This document shows, piece by piece, positions 49,806 to 59,288 of a DNA stretch of 64,000 nucleotides. The notes beneath the pieces were generated by a model. That model was given only the letters and a program-made list of their open reading frames with translations. It ran no database searches and was not told the DNA's origin. Within the stretch, counting starts at the first letter, position 1; each line of letters starts with the position of its first letter. Source of the DNA: a virus; the IMG/VR virus record IMGVR_UViG_3300028173_000007, positions 1 to 64,000 of that record, one strand, 5' to 3'. The position numbers and the translations under genes were made by a program.

Positions 49806-51491
49806 ATGATGGGAGACCTGCCCGTCAAGGGGCACGACAAGTTGCGGCCAGGTGCGCAGGTGGTAGACCACGGGCACCGCTACACGCCGCGGTTGACCTT
49901 CTACAGCTACGCCAGCGGCGAGCTCGAAGCGGGCGCATACGTTACGGGCTTCGACGTGTCCACCGATCTGAGCAACCCCGAGGGCCAGTGGTCGGCCACG
50001 CTCAAGCGGCGGATCTTCCCGCTGGGCGACAGCGACGCCCAGCCGGACGTTGACCGCGATTGGGGCGCGCTCCTGAGCCCCGGCGACTGGTGTCTGATCA
50101 CCGTTCACGACGGCCACCACGGGTGGCCGCTTCGCCTGGGCCGCATCGACGATATCCACCGCTCGCGCGAGGCCGGCCAGGGCGGCGTGACGCGCTACAC
50201 CTACAGCGTGAGCGGCTCGAACGCGGGCTCATGCCTCACGAAGCACGAGGTGGTGGTCCTCCCGCAGTTCAAGGGCGCGACGGCGGCCGACCTGCTCCGC
50301 GACTTGGGCCCGTTTCACCGCTCCCTGGGCCGGGTCCTGTTCCGCTTCGGGAAGGATGGCGTGGCGCCGCACGAGCTCGTGCCGTCCCTGCTCTACTTCT
50401 TCCTCGGCCGCTACACCGGCGAGACCTACGGGCGCTCGGCGGCGCCGGTCTTCACCCTTCCGCCGACGATGCCGGTCAAGCCCATCGGCCGACCGGAGGA
50501 CGTGTTCGGGCGGCTGGGGGACGGCTGGCCCTTGGGCGACCTCCTGCGCTTCGAGACCGAGCGCCTCGACGGGCGCGTCGTGATCCGAGAGCTCATGGCC
50601 GGACTGCCCGACGGCCAACGGCTGTGGGACTACCTCGGGAGCTTCTCAGACCCCGACGTAAACGAGTTCTTCGTCGACTTCCTCCCGAACTCCTGGGAAG
50701 TGGGAAAGTCTATGTCCGTCGAGGACTTCACCCACGACGGCGGCGACATCGACTTCTCGCCGCGCGCGGTGCTGCGGCGCCGGCCCTTCCCGTCGGAGGC
50801 CTACATGACGGCCCGCGCTATCGGCTTCGGCGTGGAGCCCATCGGGCCGACCGGCGTCGAGCGGTGGCAGCGTCTCCCCTGGACGATGATCGACGAGCGC
50901 CAACTGCAATCGGACGAGACGGGGCGCAGCGACCGCGAGCGGTTCAACTTCTACTTGTCCCTTCCGCACTCCAGCTTCGGCGGCCACCCCTACTCGCTCG
51001 CCCTCGGCTCGGGCTCGCGCGGCGAGCTCCCGATCACGGCGGGGACCCGCAACGCGGTGGGCGAGGGGACCGACCTTGACCGCGCCGAGCGTCACGGGTG
51101 GCGCAGGCGGGAGATCCGCTCGCCCTACCTCCCGACCGACCCGAGGGCGCACACCGCGCAATACTACGTCTGGAGCCGGCTACTTGCCGACTGGAATCAG
51201 GGGAACGCCGAGCGATGGTCGGGGACCCTGACCACCGGCCGGATGCTCCCCGGCGTGCGGGTGGGCGAGCGGCTCCACGTCTTTCGGGACGGCCGCTCGC
51301 GCGTCGAGGGGTACTACATCGAGCGGGTGTCGCACTCGTGGCGGCGCGCGGGGACCGGCGAGCGCACCAGTACAACGATGTCCGTCACGAGGGGCAGCGA
51401 AGACCCGCTCGGCGGCTACAGCCCGAAGGGCTGGGGGGCGGACACCGACGGCGCCGACCTGCGGCGGATCCTGATCGGAGACACCGCGTGA
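49806..51491 (+). CDS. Baseplate hub protein (gp27 / gpD-like)
   Basis: 561 residues from ATG 49806, the first good start after the tape measure stop; the longer frame from 49758 would overlap it. Beta-rich N-terminal domain (RLTFYSYASGELEAGAYVTGFDVS), a central region with TYSVSGSNAGSCLTKHEV and a C-terminal GTLTTGRMLPGVRVGERLHVFRDG typical of hub proteins that bind the spike. Position next to the spike gene supports this. It forms the ring connecting tube and baseplate. Confidence 0.7.
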   Translation: MMGDLPVKGHDKLRPGAQVVDHGHRYTPRLTFYSYASGELEAGAYVTGFDVSTDLSNPEGQWSATLKRRIFPLGDSDAQPDVDRDWGALLSPGDWCLITVHDGHHGWPLRLGRIDDIHRSREAGQGGVTRYTYSVSGSNAGSCLTKHEVVVLPQFKGATAADLLRDLGPFHRSLGRVLFRFGKDGVAPHELVPSLLYFFLGRYTGETYGRSAAPVFTLPPTMPVKPIGRPEDVFGRLGDGWPLGDLLRFETERLDGRVVIRELMAGLPDGQRLWDYLGSFSDPDVNEFFVDFLPNSWEVGKSMSVEDFTHDGGDIDFSPRAVLRRRPFPSEAYMTARAIGFGVEPIGPTGVERWQRLPWTMIDERQLQSDETGRSDRERFNFYLSLPHSSFGGHPYSLALGSGSRGELPITAGTRNAVGEGTDLDRAERHGWRRREIRSPYLPTDPRAHTAQYYVWSRLLADWNQGNAERWSGTLTTGRMLPGVRVGERLHVFRDGRSRVEGYYIERVSHSWRRAGTGERTSTTMSVTRGSEDPLGGYSPKGWGADTDGADLRRILIGDTA

Positions 51492-52609
51492 AGCCACCGT
51501 TCCGCTATCAGGAGGCCACGCCGCGCCGGGTGCGCGGGCGTCCCCCGCGCCAGGTGAAGCAGACCTTCCCCACGCGGGGGGTCGTCATGGCGGTTCACTT
51601 TGCAGACGAGACCGAGGGCGGCGAACTCCCGTCCGCGGCCTACCACCACCCCGCCCAGGTGACGTGCGACGTGTTGACGTGGTGGGGCGGCGCTATCTAC
51701 GACGTGCCGGTCATGCAACGCGGATCCTCGGTGGGTGACGCGGAGCTCTGGACGCCGCGGCCGGCGACGCGGACCCTCGACGGATCCCCGCTCGTGTGGG
51801 AGCAGACCCCCGAGGACGCCCCGGCCGACCCCGAGAACACCGACGGGGAGTGGGTCGTCGTCGCGTTCTTCGACGGGGACCCCTCGGCGCCCTACATCGA
51901 GGGGAGCATCCCCCACCCCAGGACGCGGCGCGCGCACGGTGGCGCCCAGGCCCGCGAGGCCTTCGACCCCACGGCCGACGGCTCTATGCCGATCACACCC
52001 CACGGGCATGAGCGGTACACCGCTCACGCGGGGTCTGTGCTGCGCGTGGACGCTTCGGGGAACGTCCGCTTGGACACGCGCCAGGCCGGGGAGGACCAGA
52101 CCGGAGAGGGCGCCCCGAGCGGCGGTCATGTTGACGTGGATCTCCGCTCGGGCGCCTGGGTCACCCTTCGATACGACGGCGGGCGCCAGGTGCGCTTGCG
52201 GCTCGACGGCGACGGCACCCCGCAACTGGATATCTTCGCAGGGGATCGGCCGCTGGCGCGGCTCTCGGACTACATCGAGATCAACGCCACCACGTCGCCC
52301 CTCTGGGCCGCATTCATCGCGGCGGTGGTCGCCGCACACCAGACGGTCATTCCGCCGCTACAGGCCGCAGCGAACGCCCAGGGAACCACGGTGGACGCCC
52401 TCGCAGCCTGGGCGGCAACGCCGGCCCCGCCCAACAACGGCCGGCCCCCGTTCGTCGCGCCTGACGTGGGCGAGGTGCTCCCTGTGCCGCCGCCGGCGGC
52501 GGGCCCGTTCCCGGCGCCATACGATCAAACGCCCGGCGGCGCCCCGCCGGCGGGCTTCCAGGCGGTCGGCCAGGTGGTCACCGCGAGCTCGCAGATCCGG
52601 GGGACCTGA
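51488..52609 (+). CDS. Baseplate spike / gpV-like protein
   Basis: 373 residues from GTG 51488, overlapping the hub stop as GTGA; an in-frame ORF from 51098 is an antiparallel-free shadow of the hub gene. An OB-fold-like start (KQTFPTRGVVMAVHFADE, VTCDVLTWWGGAIYDVPVMQ, GEWVVVAFFDGDPSAPYIEG) is followed by a beta region (HAGSVLRVDASGNVRLDT, GAWVTLRYDGGRQVRLRLDG) and a Pro-rich end. It would form the central spike that pierces the outer membrane. No terminal HxH iron-site motif is seen. Confidence 0.65.
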   Translation: MKPPFRYQEATPRRVRGRPPRQVKQTFPTRGVVMAVHFADETEGGELPSAAYHHPAQVTCDVLTWWGGAIYDVPVMQRGSSVGDAELWTPRPATRTLDGSPLVWEQTPEDAPADPENTDGEWVVVAFFDGDPSAPYIEGSIPHPRTRRAHGGAQAREAFDPTADGSMPITPHGHERYTAHAGSVLRVDASGNVRLDTRQAGEDQTGEGAPSGGHVDVDLRSGAWVTLRYDGGRQVRLRLDGDGTPQLDIFAGDRPLARLSDYIEINATTSPLWAAFIAAVVAAHQTVIPPLQAAANAQGTTVDALAAWAATPAPPNNGRPPFVAPDVGEVLPVPPPAAGPFPAPYDQTPGGAPPAGFQAVGQVVTASSQIRGT

Positions 52610-54382
52610 ATGGCAGTCACACACAGCGAGCGCCCGAGCCGGTGGCGGTTCACCTACGCGATGGAGCTCGTCGCCATCGACGGCAGCGGCCGCGGCGCGA
52701 ACCGGGTGCTGAACCTCCCGATCAACCCGACTTCCGTCGCGTACCGGAGCACGCCCGGCAACGATGAGACGTGGACCGCTGGCGGCGTAGCCCTCGAAGA
52801 TTCGGGATTCGTGTCTCGCGATATCACGATCCAGGGCTCGCCAGGCCTGGAACCGAAACGGGGGTGGAAACTGGAGAGCACCGACCCGCACAAGCCGGAA
52901 ACGGGCTTCACCTTCCGAGACGGAAACGAGCTCTTTGCGGAGCTATGGCGGTGGTTCGAGTTCTACGCCGAGCTCAAGCGCCGACAAGACGTTGCGAGCA
53001 AGTGGTTCATGGTGTGGCACGACTTCCGCCGCGGCTGGCATTGGGTCGTGCAGCCGAAGGAGTGGGACACCTCGCGGGAGGCGAAGCAGCACCGGCTACA
53101 CCACCCGTTCGAGTTCCGGCTCAAGGCCGTTTCGGACTACGACGCGCTCGCCCTGGGCGGCGTGGCGGGCTTCTTCGCAGACGTGCGGAGCGCCACCGAC
53201 GAGATCGCCGGGCTCCTGCTCGACGCGGCCGGCTACCTGGCGGACATCGACTCGTTTCGCTCGGAGGCCGACCAGACGTTCCTCGGCGGCATCCAGCAGG
53301 TGATCTCGGCGGGCGGCCGCATCCTCGACGGCCTGGCCGCGGTCTCCGCTGGCGTGCGGGACACCCTCAACTTTGAGAACCGACTCGCGGCGCAGATGGC
53401 GACGCTCGTGGACGGGCTCGCCTACGAGCTCAGTGCGGCCTTCGGGAAGCACCGAGACGGCGCGGCCGCGCCGGGGGCTGGTGACCCTTGGACGCCTGGG
53501 AACCAGCCGGCGAGCCGCGCGGTGGCGGCCTACCGGGCCACGCAGCAAATGTCGCAGTCCCTCGACCGGATGAGAGCTCGCCGCGACCTGTGGGAACCGG
53601 ACCTTCCCGAAGCGCGCGCCCGGCGGCGCGCGCTTCGAGCGGGCGCAACGGCCCTCAGTGACGCGGAGGTGGCCGCGCCCGGCGTGCTGGCCATCGGTGC
53701 CCGCGCCACGGCCGGGTCGGCGTACACGCGCGCTCTGGCGCGCAGACGAGAGGCCGAGCGGGAGAGCTTGCCGACCTACACGGGGACTCGGGCCTACGTC
53801 GTGGCGCCGGGGGACACCCTGCTCTCGATTGCGCTCGAAGAAGTGGGGGCCCGCGACGCATGGACGGATATTGCGGCCATCAACAGCCTGCGGCACCCCT
53901 ACATGAGCCGAGCTCGCACGCCGGGCACGGTGGCGCCTGGGGATACGATCATCGTGCCCACCTTCGGGACCTCGAAGCCGTCCCCCAGGGGCACGAGGGC
54001 TGAAATCGAGCGGGAGGCCCTCGGGGTGGACTTCGAGCTCACCGCCGGCGGGCTCGTCTACAACGCCGCCGGCGACGGCTACCGAACGGTGGAAGGTGTG
54101 GCCTGCTACCTGCAATCCATCAACGAGGTGCGCTTCGGTACGAAGTTCGGGGAGAACCTCACCTGGCCGTCCGTGGGCATCCTGGCCCCGGTGGGCTCGC
54201 CCAATCGCGACGGGACACCATCGGCTGTGGCACTCTCTGTGCGCCGCGCGTGCCTCACCGACCCGAGGACGGCCGAAGTTGTGGATCTCGAATTCATCGA
54301 CGGTGGAGACACCATCGACGTAGTGGCCACGCTCCGACCCCAGGGGTTTACGGGTACGCTCACCGTCCAGCGGAGGGCCTGA
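52610..54382 (+). CDS. Baseplate protein: LysM domain fused to gp25-like wedge domain
   Basis: 590 residues. The first 190 residues are a beta domain resembling phage DUF-type baseplate proteins (NLPINPTSVAYRSTPG, RRGWHWVVQPKEWD). Helices follow to about 395. A LysM-like domain lies at about 400-450 (AYVVAPGDTLLSIALEE, WTDIAAINSLRHPYM, VAPGDTIIVP). The C-terminus (about 470-590) resembles gp25/gpW-type wedge proteins (VACYLQSINEVRFGTKFGEN, RRACLTDPRTAEVVDLEFI). LysM and gp25 are usually separate genes, so the fusion is unusual. It would link the hub to the wedge proteins and may bind peptidoglycan. Confidence 0.65.
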   Translation: MAVTHSERPSRWRFTYAMELVAIDGSGRGANRVLNLPINPTSVAYRSTPGNDETWTAGGVALEDSGFVSRDITIQGSPGLEPKRGWKLESTDPHKPETGFTFRDGNELFAELWRWFEFYAELKRRQDVASKWFMVWHDFRRGWHWVVQPKEWDTSREAKQHRLHHPFEFRLKAVSDYDALALGGVAGFFADVRSATDEIAGLLLDAAGYLADIDSFRSEADQTFLGGIQQVISAGGRILDGLAAVSAGVRDTLNFENRLAAQMATLVDGLAYELSAAFGKHRDGAAAPGAGDPWTPGNQPASRAVAAYRATQQMSQSLDRMRARRDLWEPDLPEARARRRALRAGATALSDAEVAAPGVLAIGARATAGSAYTRALARRREAERESLPTYTGTRAYVVAPGDTLLSIALEEVGARDAWTDIAAINSLRHPYMSRARTPGTVAPGDTIIVPTFGTSKPSPRGTRAEIEREALGVDFELTAGGLVYNAAGDGYRTVEGVACYLQSINEVRFGTKFGENLTWPSVGILAPVGSPNRDGTPSAVALSVRRACLTDPRTAEVVDLEFIDGGDTIDVVATLRPQGFTGTLTVQRRA

Positions 54383-54385
54383 TCC

Positions 54386-55789
54386 ATGTTCGAGCTCCAG
54401 ACTGACCGGGAGGTGCGGGAGCGGCTCGTCGCTCGTGTCGTCGCGCGGTCGGTCCTCTCCGACCTGGCACCGGGCGATCCCATGCTACAGCTTCTCGGGG
54501 CGGCCGCCCTGGAGTTCGAGGGGGTGTATCTGGCCGCGGCCGAGATCCTCGCCCTGTTCAACCTCGACGACGCCACCGGGGAAGACCTCGACGAGCGCGG
54601 CGCCGAGGTCCTGCCCGACGGGCTCCCCAGGGGCGGGGCCTCTCGGGCCGTCGGCCAGCTTCGGTGGACCGCGCCGAACGCCGTCGCCGTCGAGGTGCCG
54701 ATCCCGGCGGGCACCGTCGGCGCCCGCGCGGGGTCGCCGCCGACGAACTACGTCACCACCGAGGCCGGGCGCATCCCGGTCGGGTCCACGCAAAGCGAGG
54801 CCCTCACCGGGGGGGACATCGCCGCGGCCGCGGCCGCGCCAGGTGGCGCCGCCAACGCGGCCATCGACTCGGTGCAGGTGTTCGTCGGGGCCGTGCCCAA
54901 CGCGACCATTCTCACGAACCCCGCGCCCTTCCAGGGGGGGCGCGACGCCGAATCCGACGCGGACTACCGCGACCGGATCCGCGCCCACCTGCGGACCCTC
55001 TCGCGGTGCATCCCCGAGGCCCTCGAACAACGCGCCCGCTCGGCCGAGGTCGCCGGGCGTCGCGTGACCGCGGCGCGCACCTGGGAGGATCCCGTGAACC
55101 GGGGGCACGTCGTGGTCTACATCGACGACGGTAGCGGCCAGCCGGCCGAGACCGCGGCGGCCGCGGCGGTGGTGTTCACCGACGCGGTGGCTGGGGCGGT
55201 GGGGGGCGAACAGGAGTTCTACGTCCCCCTCTGGCCCGTGTTCGGCAGCCTGACCGTGACGCACACGCCCAGCGGCGGGCCCGCCGCGGTGCTCACCGAG
55301 GGCACCGACTACGTTCTGATCGGCTCTCGCGGCCTCGTGTGGCTCACGTCCTCGGCCTTCCCGACCGGCCTCGCGACCGGGGCCAAGTTGGAGGTCTCGG
55401 CGTACACGCACTATGCGGGGCTGATCCGAGAGGCTCAGCGGCGAATCGAGGGGGACCCGGCAGATCGGGTGAACTACCCGACTTGGCGCGCGGGTGGCGT
55501 GGTGGTCGACGTGCTCCCCCCCGTGCTTCGCCAGGTGACCGTGACGGCGCACGTTGTGGCCGACGTGGACGCAGACCGAGAGGCCGTGGTCGCGAACGTC
55601 CGCCGGGCGCTGGCGGCCTATGTGAACGGCCTTGGCATCGGCCGCGCCGTCGTCCATTCCGAACTCGTGGAGCGGGCGATGGGCGTTGCGGGCATGTACG
55701 ATGTGACCATCGAGGCGCCGGCGGCGAATATCCCCGTAGCCTTCAACGCCGTGGCGCGCGTCACCACGGCCAACTTGACCGTTTTGTAG
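54386..55789 (+). CDS. Baseplate J-like wedge protein
   Basis: 467 residues, ATG 54386. It has the features of gpJ-type baseplate proteins: an N-terminal helical domain (MLQLLGAAALEFEGVYLAAAEILALFNLDDATGEDLDERG), then PIPAGTVGARAGS, ESDADYRDRIRAHLRT and VAGRRVTAARTWED, with the C-terminal VTVTAHVVADVDADREAVV. It forms the wedges that trigger sheath contraction. It follows the gp25-like domain as in P2 and T4-type clusters. Confidence 0.85.
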   Translation: MFELQTDREVRERLVARVVARSVLSDLAPGDPMLQLLGAAALEFEGVYLAAAEILALFNLDDATGEDLDERGAEVLPDGLPRGGASRAVGQLRWTAPNAVAVEVPIPAGTVGARAGSPPTNYVTTEAGRIPVGSTQSEALTGGDIAAAAAAPGGAANAAIDSVQVFVGAVPNATILTNPAPFQGGRDAESDADYRDRIRAHLRTLSRCIPEALEQRARSAEVAGRRVTAARTWEDPVNRGHVVVYIDDGSGQPAETAAAAAVVFTDAVAGAVGGEQEFYVPLWPVFGSLTVTHTPSGGPAAVLTEGTDYVLIGSRGLVWLTSSAFPTGLATGAKLEVSAYTHYAGLIREAQRRIEGDPADRVNYPTWRAGGVVVDVLPPVLRQVTVTAHVVADVDADREAVVANVRRALAAYVNGLGIGRAVVHSELVERAMGVAGMYDVTIEAPAANIPVAFNAVARVTTANLTVL

Positions 55790-55798
55790 GGGGCGCAG

Positions 55799-56251
55799 GT
55801 GGCGAAACCGATTGCGATCACGGGGGGCGAGCAGACCCACGCCTACGCCGATCTTCCGCTGGTGGTGGGGCTCAACGGCGCATCATCCACCGCGGACGCC
55901 GGGCGGACTATCGTGTCCTACTCGTGGACCTTCCTCGAAGTCCCCCAGGGCTCGGCGGCGGTGCTGGCCAGCGCCGCCACCGCCACGCCGAACTTCACCG
56001 CAGACAAGCCGGGAACCTACCTCGCCGTGCTGGAGGTCACCGACTCGGGGGCCGAGATCAGCGACACCGACGTTCGGACCATGCCAGCGACGGCCTACGC
56101 GGCCGTGACGGTGACCACGCAGTTTCTCGCGCTCAAGGTGCCGGCCTGGCAGCAGCGGCGCGTGTCGCGCGAGCTCCAAAGCAACTGGCACGCCCTCGAC
56201 GCGGAGATCGGCGCCGTGCGCGGCCGCCTTGACGCCCTGGAGACGCCCTGA
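55799..56251 (+). CDS. PKD/Ig-like domain tail protein
   Basis: 150 residues, GTG 55799. The text YSWTFLEVPQGSAAVLAS...FTADKPGTYLAVLEVTDSG is a PKD-type Ig-like domain often found at phage surfaces, and it precedes a helical C-terminus (WQQRRVSRELQSNWHALDAEIGAVRGRL). It overlaps the next ATG by one base. Probably a distal tail surface or fibre-attachment protein. Confidence 0.6.
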   Translation: MAKPIAITGGEQTHAYADLPLVVGLNGASSTADAGRTIVSYSWTFLEVPQGSAAVLASAATATPNFTADKPGTYLAVLEVTDSGAEISDTDVRTMPATAYAAVTVTTQFLALKVPAWQQRRVSRELQSNWHALDAEIGAVRGRLDALETP

Positions 56252-57378
56252 TGGCCCTTCGCTACTCGTTCTTTGCCGCCGACGGCACCGGCGCCGGCGT
56301 GACCGGCCTCACCCCCACGGTGGAGACCTGGCGGACAGCCGCGGGCGGCGCCCCATCGGACGCCCAGCCGAGCTTGACCGAGCTCGACGCCACGAACGCG
56401 GCCGGCTGGTACTACTTCGATCTCGACGTGCAGGCGGACACGCTGATCGGCATCGACTTCACGGCAGCGACGACTAACGTCAAGGGCCCGAGCGGCTATA
56501 GCGGTGGGCGTCGCGTGTCCGCCGAGCTCCAGACCACCGACGCGGCCTTCACCAGTGCGCGACTCGCCAACCTCGACGAGCTCGGCGGCTCGAACCTGCC
56601 AGCCGACGTGGATACGCTCGTCGCGCGGCTCACCGCGACTCGCGCGGGCAACCTCGACGAGATCACCGGGACCCGCCTCTCCGAGCTCGACCCGGCCAAC
56701 ATGCCGGCCGGGGTGTCCACGGCGTCGGCCCAGGCCACGACGGCGGCCACGCAGGCCACGACGGCGGCCACGCAGGCCACGACGGCGGCCACGCAGGCCA
56801 CGACGGCGGCCACGCAGGCCACGACGGCGGCCACGCAGGCCACCGCGGCCTCGGCCTCGGCCGCGACGGTTGAGACGCGGCTCTCCGCGGGTCGCGCGAG
56901 CAACCTCGACAAGATCGACGACGCGATCTCCAACGTGGCCGACAACGTGTGGGACGTGGCGGTCGGGGTGCCCGTCGTGGGCAGCTTCGGGGCGGCGGTC
57001 AACGACCAGCCCTCCCGCGTCTTCGCGTTCAGCCTGGGCGAATTCGATGCCGCGACGATGATCGCGGAGATCCTCGCGTGTTGCCGGGCCACCTCCGACA
57101 ACGTGTGGGCGAAGATGCCCGCCGCGGCGGCCGCGCCGAACGGATCCTTCGGGTGGTTGCTGGAGCTCGCCGCGCGCATCGCCGCGAAGGTCAACGTGGT
57201 TGTCGACCCCGGCACCTTCGACGGGGTGAAGATGGAAGACGGCGCGATCCGCGTCTACCGCACCTTGGCGCACGCGGACCTCGACAACCCCGCAAACGCC
57301 ATCGCGACGATCAGCCTGGCCGCGGTCTATGACGGCTCCGACAACCTCGACAAGCTCACCGGGACCGAACCGGGGTGA
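56251..57378 (+). CDS. Tail fibre-like protein with heptad repeats
   Basis: 375 residues, ATG 56251. The N-terminal beta domain (ALRYSFFAADGTGAGVTG, GWYYFDLDVQADTLIGIDF) is followed by ARLANLDEL/RAGNLDEIT repeats and a run of five identical heptads ATTAATQ, a triple coiled-coil signature of trimeric fibres. The C-terminus has a beta domain (DGAIRVYRTLAHADL). A trimeric fibre or fibre-attachment protein is likely. The stop overlaps the next GTG. Confidence 0.65.
   Translation: MALRYSFFAADGTGAGVTGLTPTVETWRTAAGGAPSDAQPSLTELDATNAAGWYYFDLDVQADTLIGIDFTAATTNVKGPSGYSGGRRVSAELQTTDAAFTSARLANLDELGGSNLPADVDTLVARLTATRAGNLDEITGTRLSELDPANMPAGVSTASAQATTAATQATTAATQATTAATQATTAATQATTAATQATAASASAATVETRLSAGRASNLDKIDDAISNVADNVWDVAVGVPVVGSFGAAVNDQPSRVFAFSLGEFDAATMIAEILACCRATSDNVWAKMPAAAAAPNGSFGWLLELAARIAAKVNVVVDPGTFDGVKMEDGAIRVYRTLAHADLDNPANAIATISLAAVYDGSDNLDKLTGTEPG
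56734..56838 (+). repeat. 21-bp tandem repeat encoding ATTAATQ heptads
   Basis: Five exact copies of the 21-base unit GCCACGACGGCGGCCACGCAG encode coiled-coil heptads. Perfect identity indicates recent expansion and possible length variation. Confidence 0.9.
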
Positions 57379-57980
57379 GCTCACGGCACACCATCGCGGC
57401 GATCACGGGGGGCTTCGGCCTTCCCGGTGTCTACGCGCCGGGCGTCCTGACCGAGCTCGTCCCCGCTCCAACGCTGGCGGACCCGCCGCCCGAGCCGGGG
57501 GGGTGGGGTGACCGCTTCGGGGAGGACTTCGGCGGGGGGGTGCCTGCACCTGCGGCGCAGTCCCCGTCGACCACCATCCCTGACGATGGGGGCCTGTTCC
57601 TGACCGTGACCCTCTACGGGGCGCCGAACGGCCGCTACAGGGCCACCGTGGGCGGCGTGGGGGCCTACTCGGGCGTTCCGGGGCAGGGCTTCGACCTCTA
57701 CCAGTCCGGCGAGCCGGTCCCCGAGCAATTCGGGGAGGGCGCCATCCTCTCGGTGCGAACGCTGCGCTTCGTCGCGCCGGCCGGCCTGGCCACCGGGGCT
57801 CACGACATCGTGATCGCCGGGCCGGGGGGCTACGTCGAGACCTTCGCCGGCGCCGTGAGCGTCGTGCGCCGGCCCCGGCGCGTCCTCGATTACTCATTCA
57901 GGGCTAAGTTCCCGCCGGGCTCATACACGGCGCTACGGGGGCTCGTGGAGCTCCCCAGCGGGGAGGTCCTCGACCCGTGA
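57375..57980 (+). CDS. Beta-rich distal tail protein, unknown
   Basis: 201 residues, GTG coupled to the upstream stop. A low-complexity start with Pro/Gly is followed by Ig-like beta text (FLTVTLYGAPNGRYRATVGG, ILSVRTLRFVAPAGLATGAHDIVIAG). It resembles receptor-side tail proteins, but no family is certain. The stop overlaps the next GTG (57977). Confidence 0.5.
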   Translation: MSSRHTIAAITGGFGLPGVYAPGVLTELVPAPTLADPPPEPGGWGDRFGEDFGGGVPAPAAQSPSTTIPDDGGLFLTVTLYGAPNGRYRATVGGVGAYSGVPGQGFDLYQSGEPVPEQFGEGAILSVRTLRFVAPAGLATGAHDIVIAGPGGYVETFAGAVSVVRRPRRVLDYSFRAKFPPGSYTALRGLVELPSGEVLDP

Positions 57981-59287
57981 GCATCTACAGGAACGGCCGC
58001 GAGGTGACCGACGCCCTGGGCGACGAGTTCAACCGCCTCGCCGGCGCCATCGCGACACGCCTTGTCGCAGACCTCCCGCCGGCAGGTCACGAGACGCCGC
58101 CAGCGGGCGCGGTGGCCGCGCAGGTTGAGACCACCTGGGCGATGGATGCCGCGGGCGGCGAGGTCATGATCCGGGGCGAGCGCATCCCCTACACGAGCGC
58201 CGGCGTGGGCCTGCTCTCGGGGCTCACCCGCGACCCGTTCGTCACCGAGACGTACCGCCGCGGCGAGCTCGTGGTGTACCTGGGTCGCACGTCGGCGCTC
58301 GACGAAGCGCGGGCCATGCTTCTCGCGCGCACGGCCGAGGGCCCGTATCTGGCGGTCAAGGGGCGCAACCTGGGCGTGCCTCGCTACCTGAACGTGACCG
58401 AGCCCACCTATCGGTTGCTGATCCTCGCCCTGGCATACATGCCGGCGAAGGGATCGCGGGACAGCCTCGACACCCTGCTCGCGGCCCTGTTCGCTGATCA
58501 GGGCCTCGACGGCACCGGGGAAGCCTTCGCGGACGGGCGGGTAGTGGCCGCGGTGGGCACCTTCAAGGCGTCCATGCGCGGGCTCATGGTAGACGTGGGC
58601 GCCCCCGCGATCCGCACGCGGATCCTTCGGGTGAGCGGCGACGGCGCGACGATCTGGTGCGACCGGCAGGGCTCCCCGCATTGGCTCCCCGCGGCCTTCC
58701 CGCCGGCGAACCCCGCAGCCTTCCACGTCCACCCCTGGGCGGTCTCTGAGCCGGCAGACCGGCCCTGCACCGTGCGGGTCACCGTGCGGACGCGGCCCGC
58801 CGCGTCACCGCTCGGCTACGCCTACCTCGCGCCGGCCGAGATCGTGACGCCGGTCGCCGTTGGCCAGGTGGCCGTCACGCACACGATCCGCCAGGTGCTC
58901 GGGGTGTGGCTGGCCACCGACGCCCACCGGACGGGCACGAACTACGCCACGTCCAACACCTTCGCGGGGTCCGTCGTCACCCTCGACACCCCGCTCCCCG
59001 GCGCCCTCCCCGACGTGGTGGTGGACTACGGGTGGGCCTATCCCGAGGGCGGCGCCGGCGCCGGGGGTCTGCCCGGTGACGCCACCGGCCGCGGCACCGC
59101 CGAGATCCTGCCCGGCGTCCACGTTCGCAACCCTGACCCCATCATGGCGGGCGAGGTGCAGGTGGGCGAGCTCGTGCGATATCCGCTCTACCTGGGCGGG
59201 CGCCTGTCCGCGCTTCGAGCTATCCTCGACGCGCTCACCGTGGCCGGGGTGATCGCTGAATCCGATATCGGGGTGTGGGAGTCGTAG
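57977..59287 (+). CDS. Distal tail protein, unknown, coupled to fibre gene
   Basis: 436 residues, GTG 57977. Beta-rich with some helices (MDAAGGEVMIRGERIPYTSAG, YLAVKGRNLGVPRYLNVTEPTYRLLILALAYM, GLMVDVGAPAIRTRILRV). A Gly-rich hinge at about 355-370 precedes the last domain. It lies between baseplate and fibre genes, so a tail-fibre network or gpI-like role is likely. No family is certain. Confidence 0.5.
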   Translation: MSIYRNGREVTDALGDEFNRLAGAIATRLVADLPPAGHETPPAGAVAAQVETTWAMDAAGGEVMIRGERIPYTSAGVGLLSGLTRDPFVTETYRRGELVVYLGRTSALDEARAMLLARTAEGPYLAVKGRNLGVPRYLNVTEPTYRLLILALAYMPAKGSRDSLDTLLAALFADQGLDGTGEAFADGRVVAAVGTFKASMRGLMVDVGAPAIRTRILRVSGDGATIWCDRQGSPHWLPAAFPPANPAAFHVHPWAVSEPADRPCTVRVTVRTRPAASPLGYAYLAPAEIVTPVAVGQVAVTHTIRQVLGVWLATDAHRTGTNYATSNTFAGSVVTLDTPLPGALPDVVVDYGWAYPEGGAGAGGLPGDATGRGTAEILPGVHVRNPDPIMAGEVQVGELVRYPLYLGGRLSALRAILDALTVAGVIAESDIGVWES

Positions 59288-59288
59288 C

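Noticed and set aside
51098-51487. Upstream extension of the spike ORF
   Set aside because: Overlaps the hub gene in another frame with an Arg/Pro-rich shadow sequence; the GTGA overlap at 51488 is the natural start.
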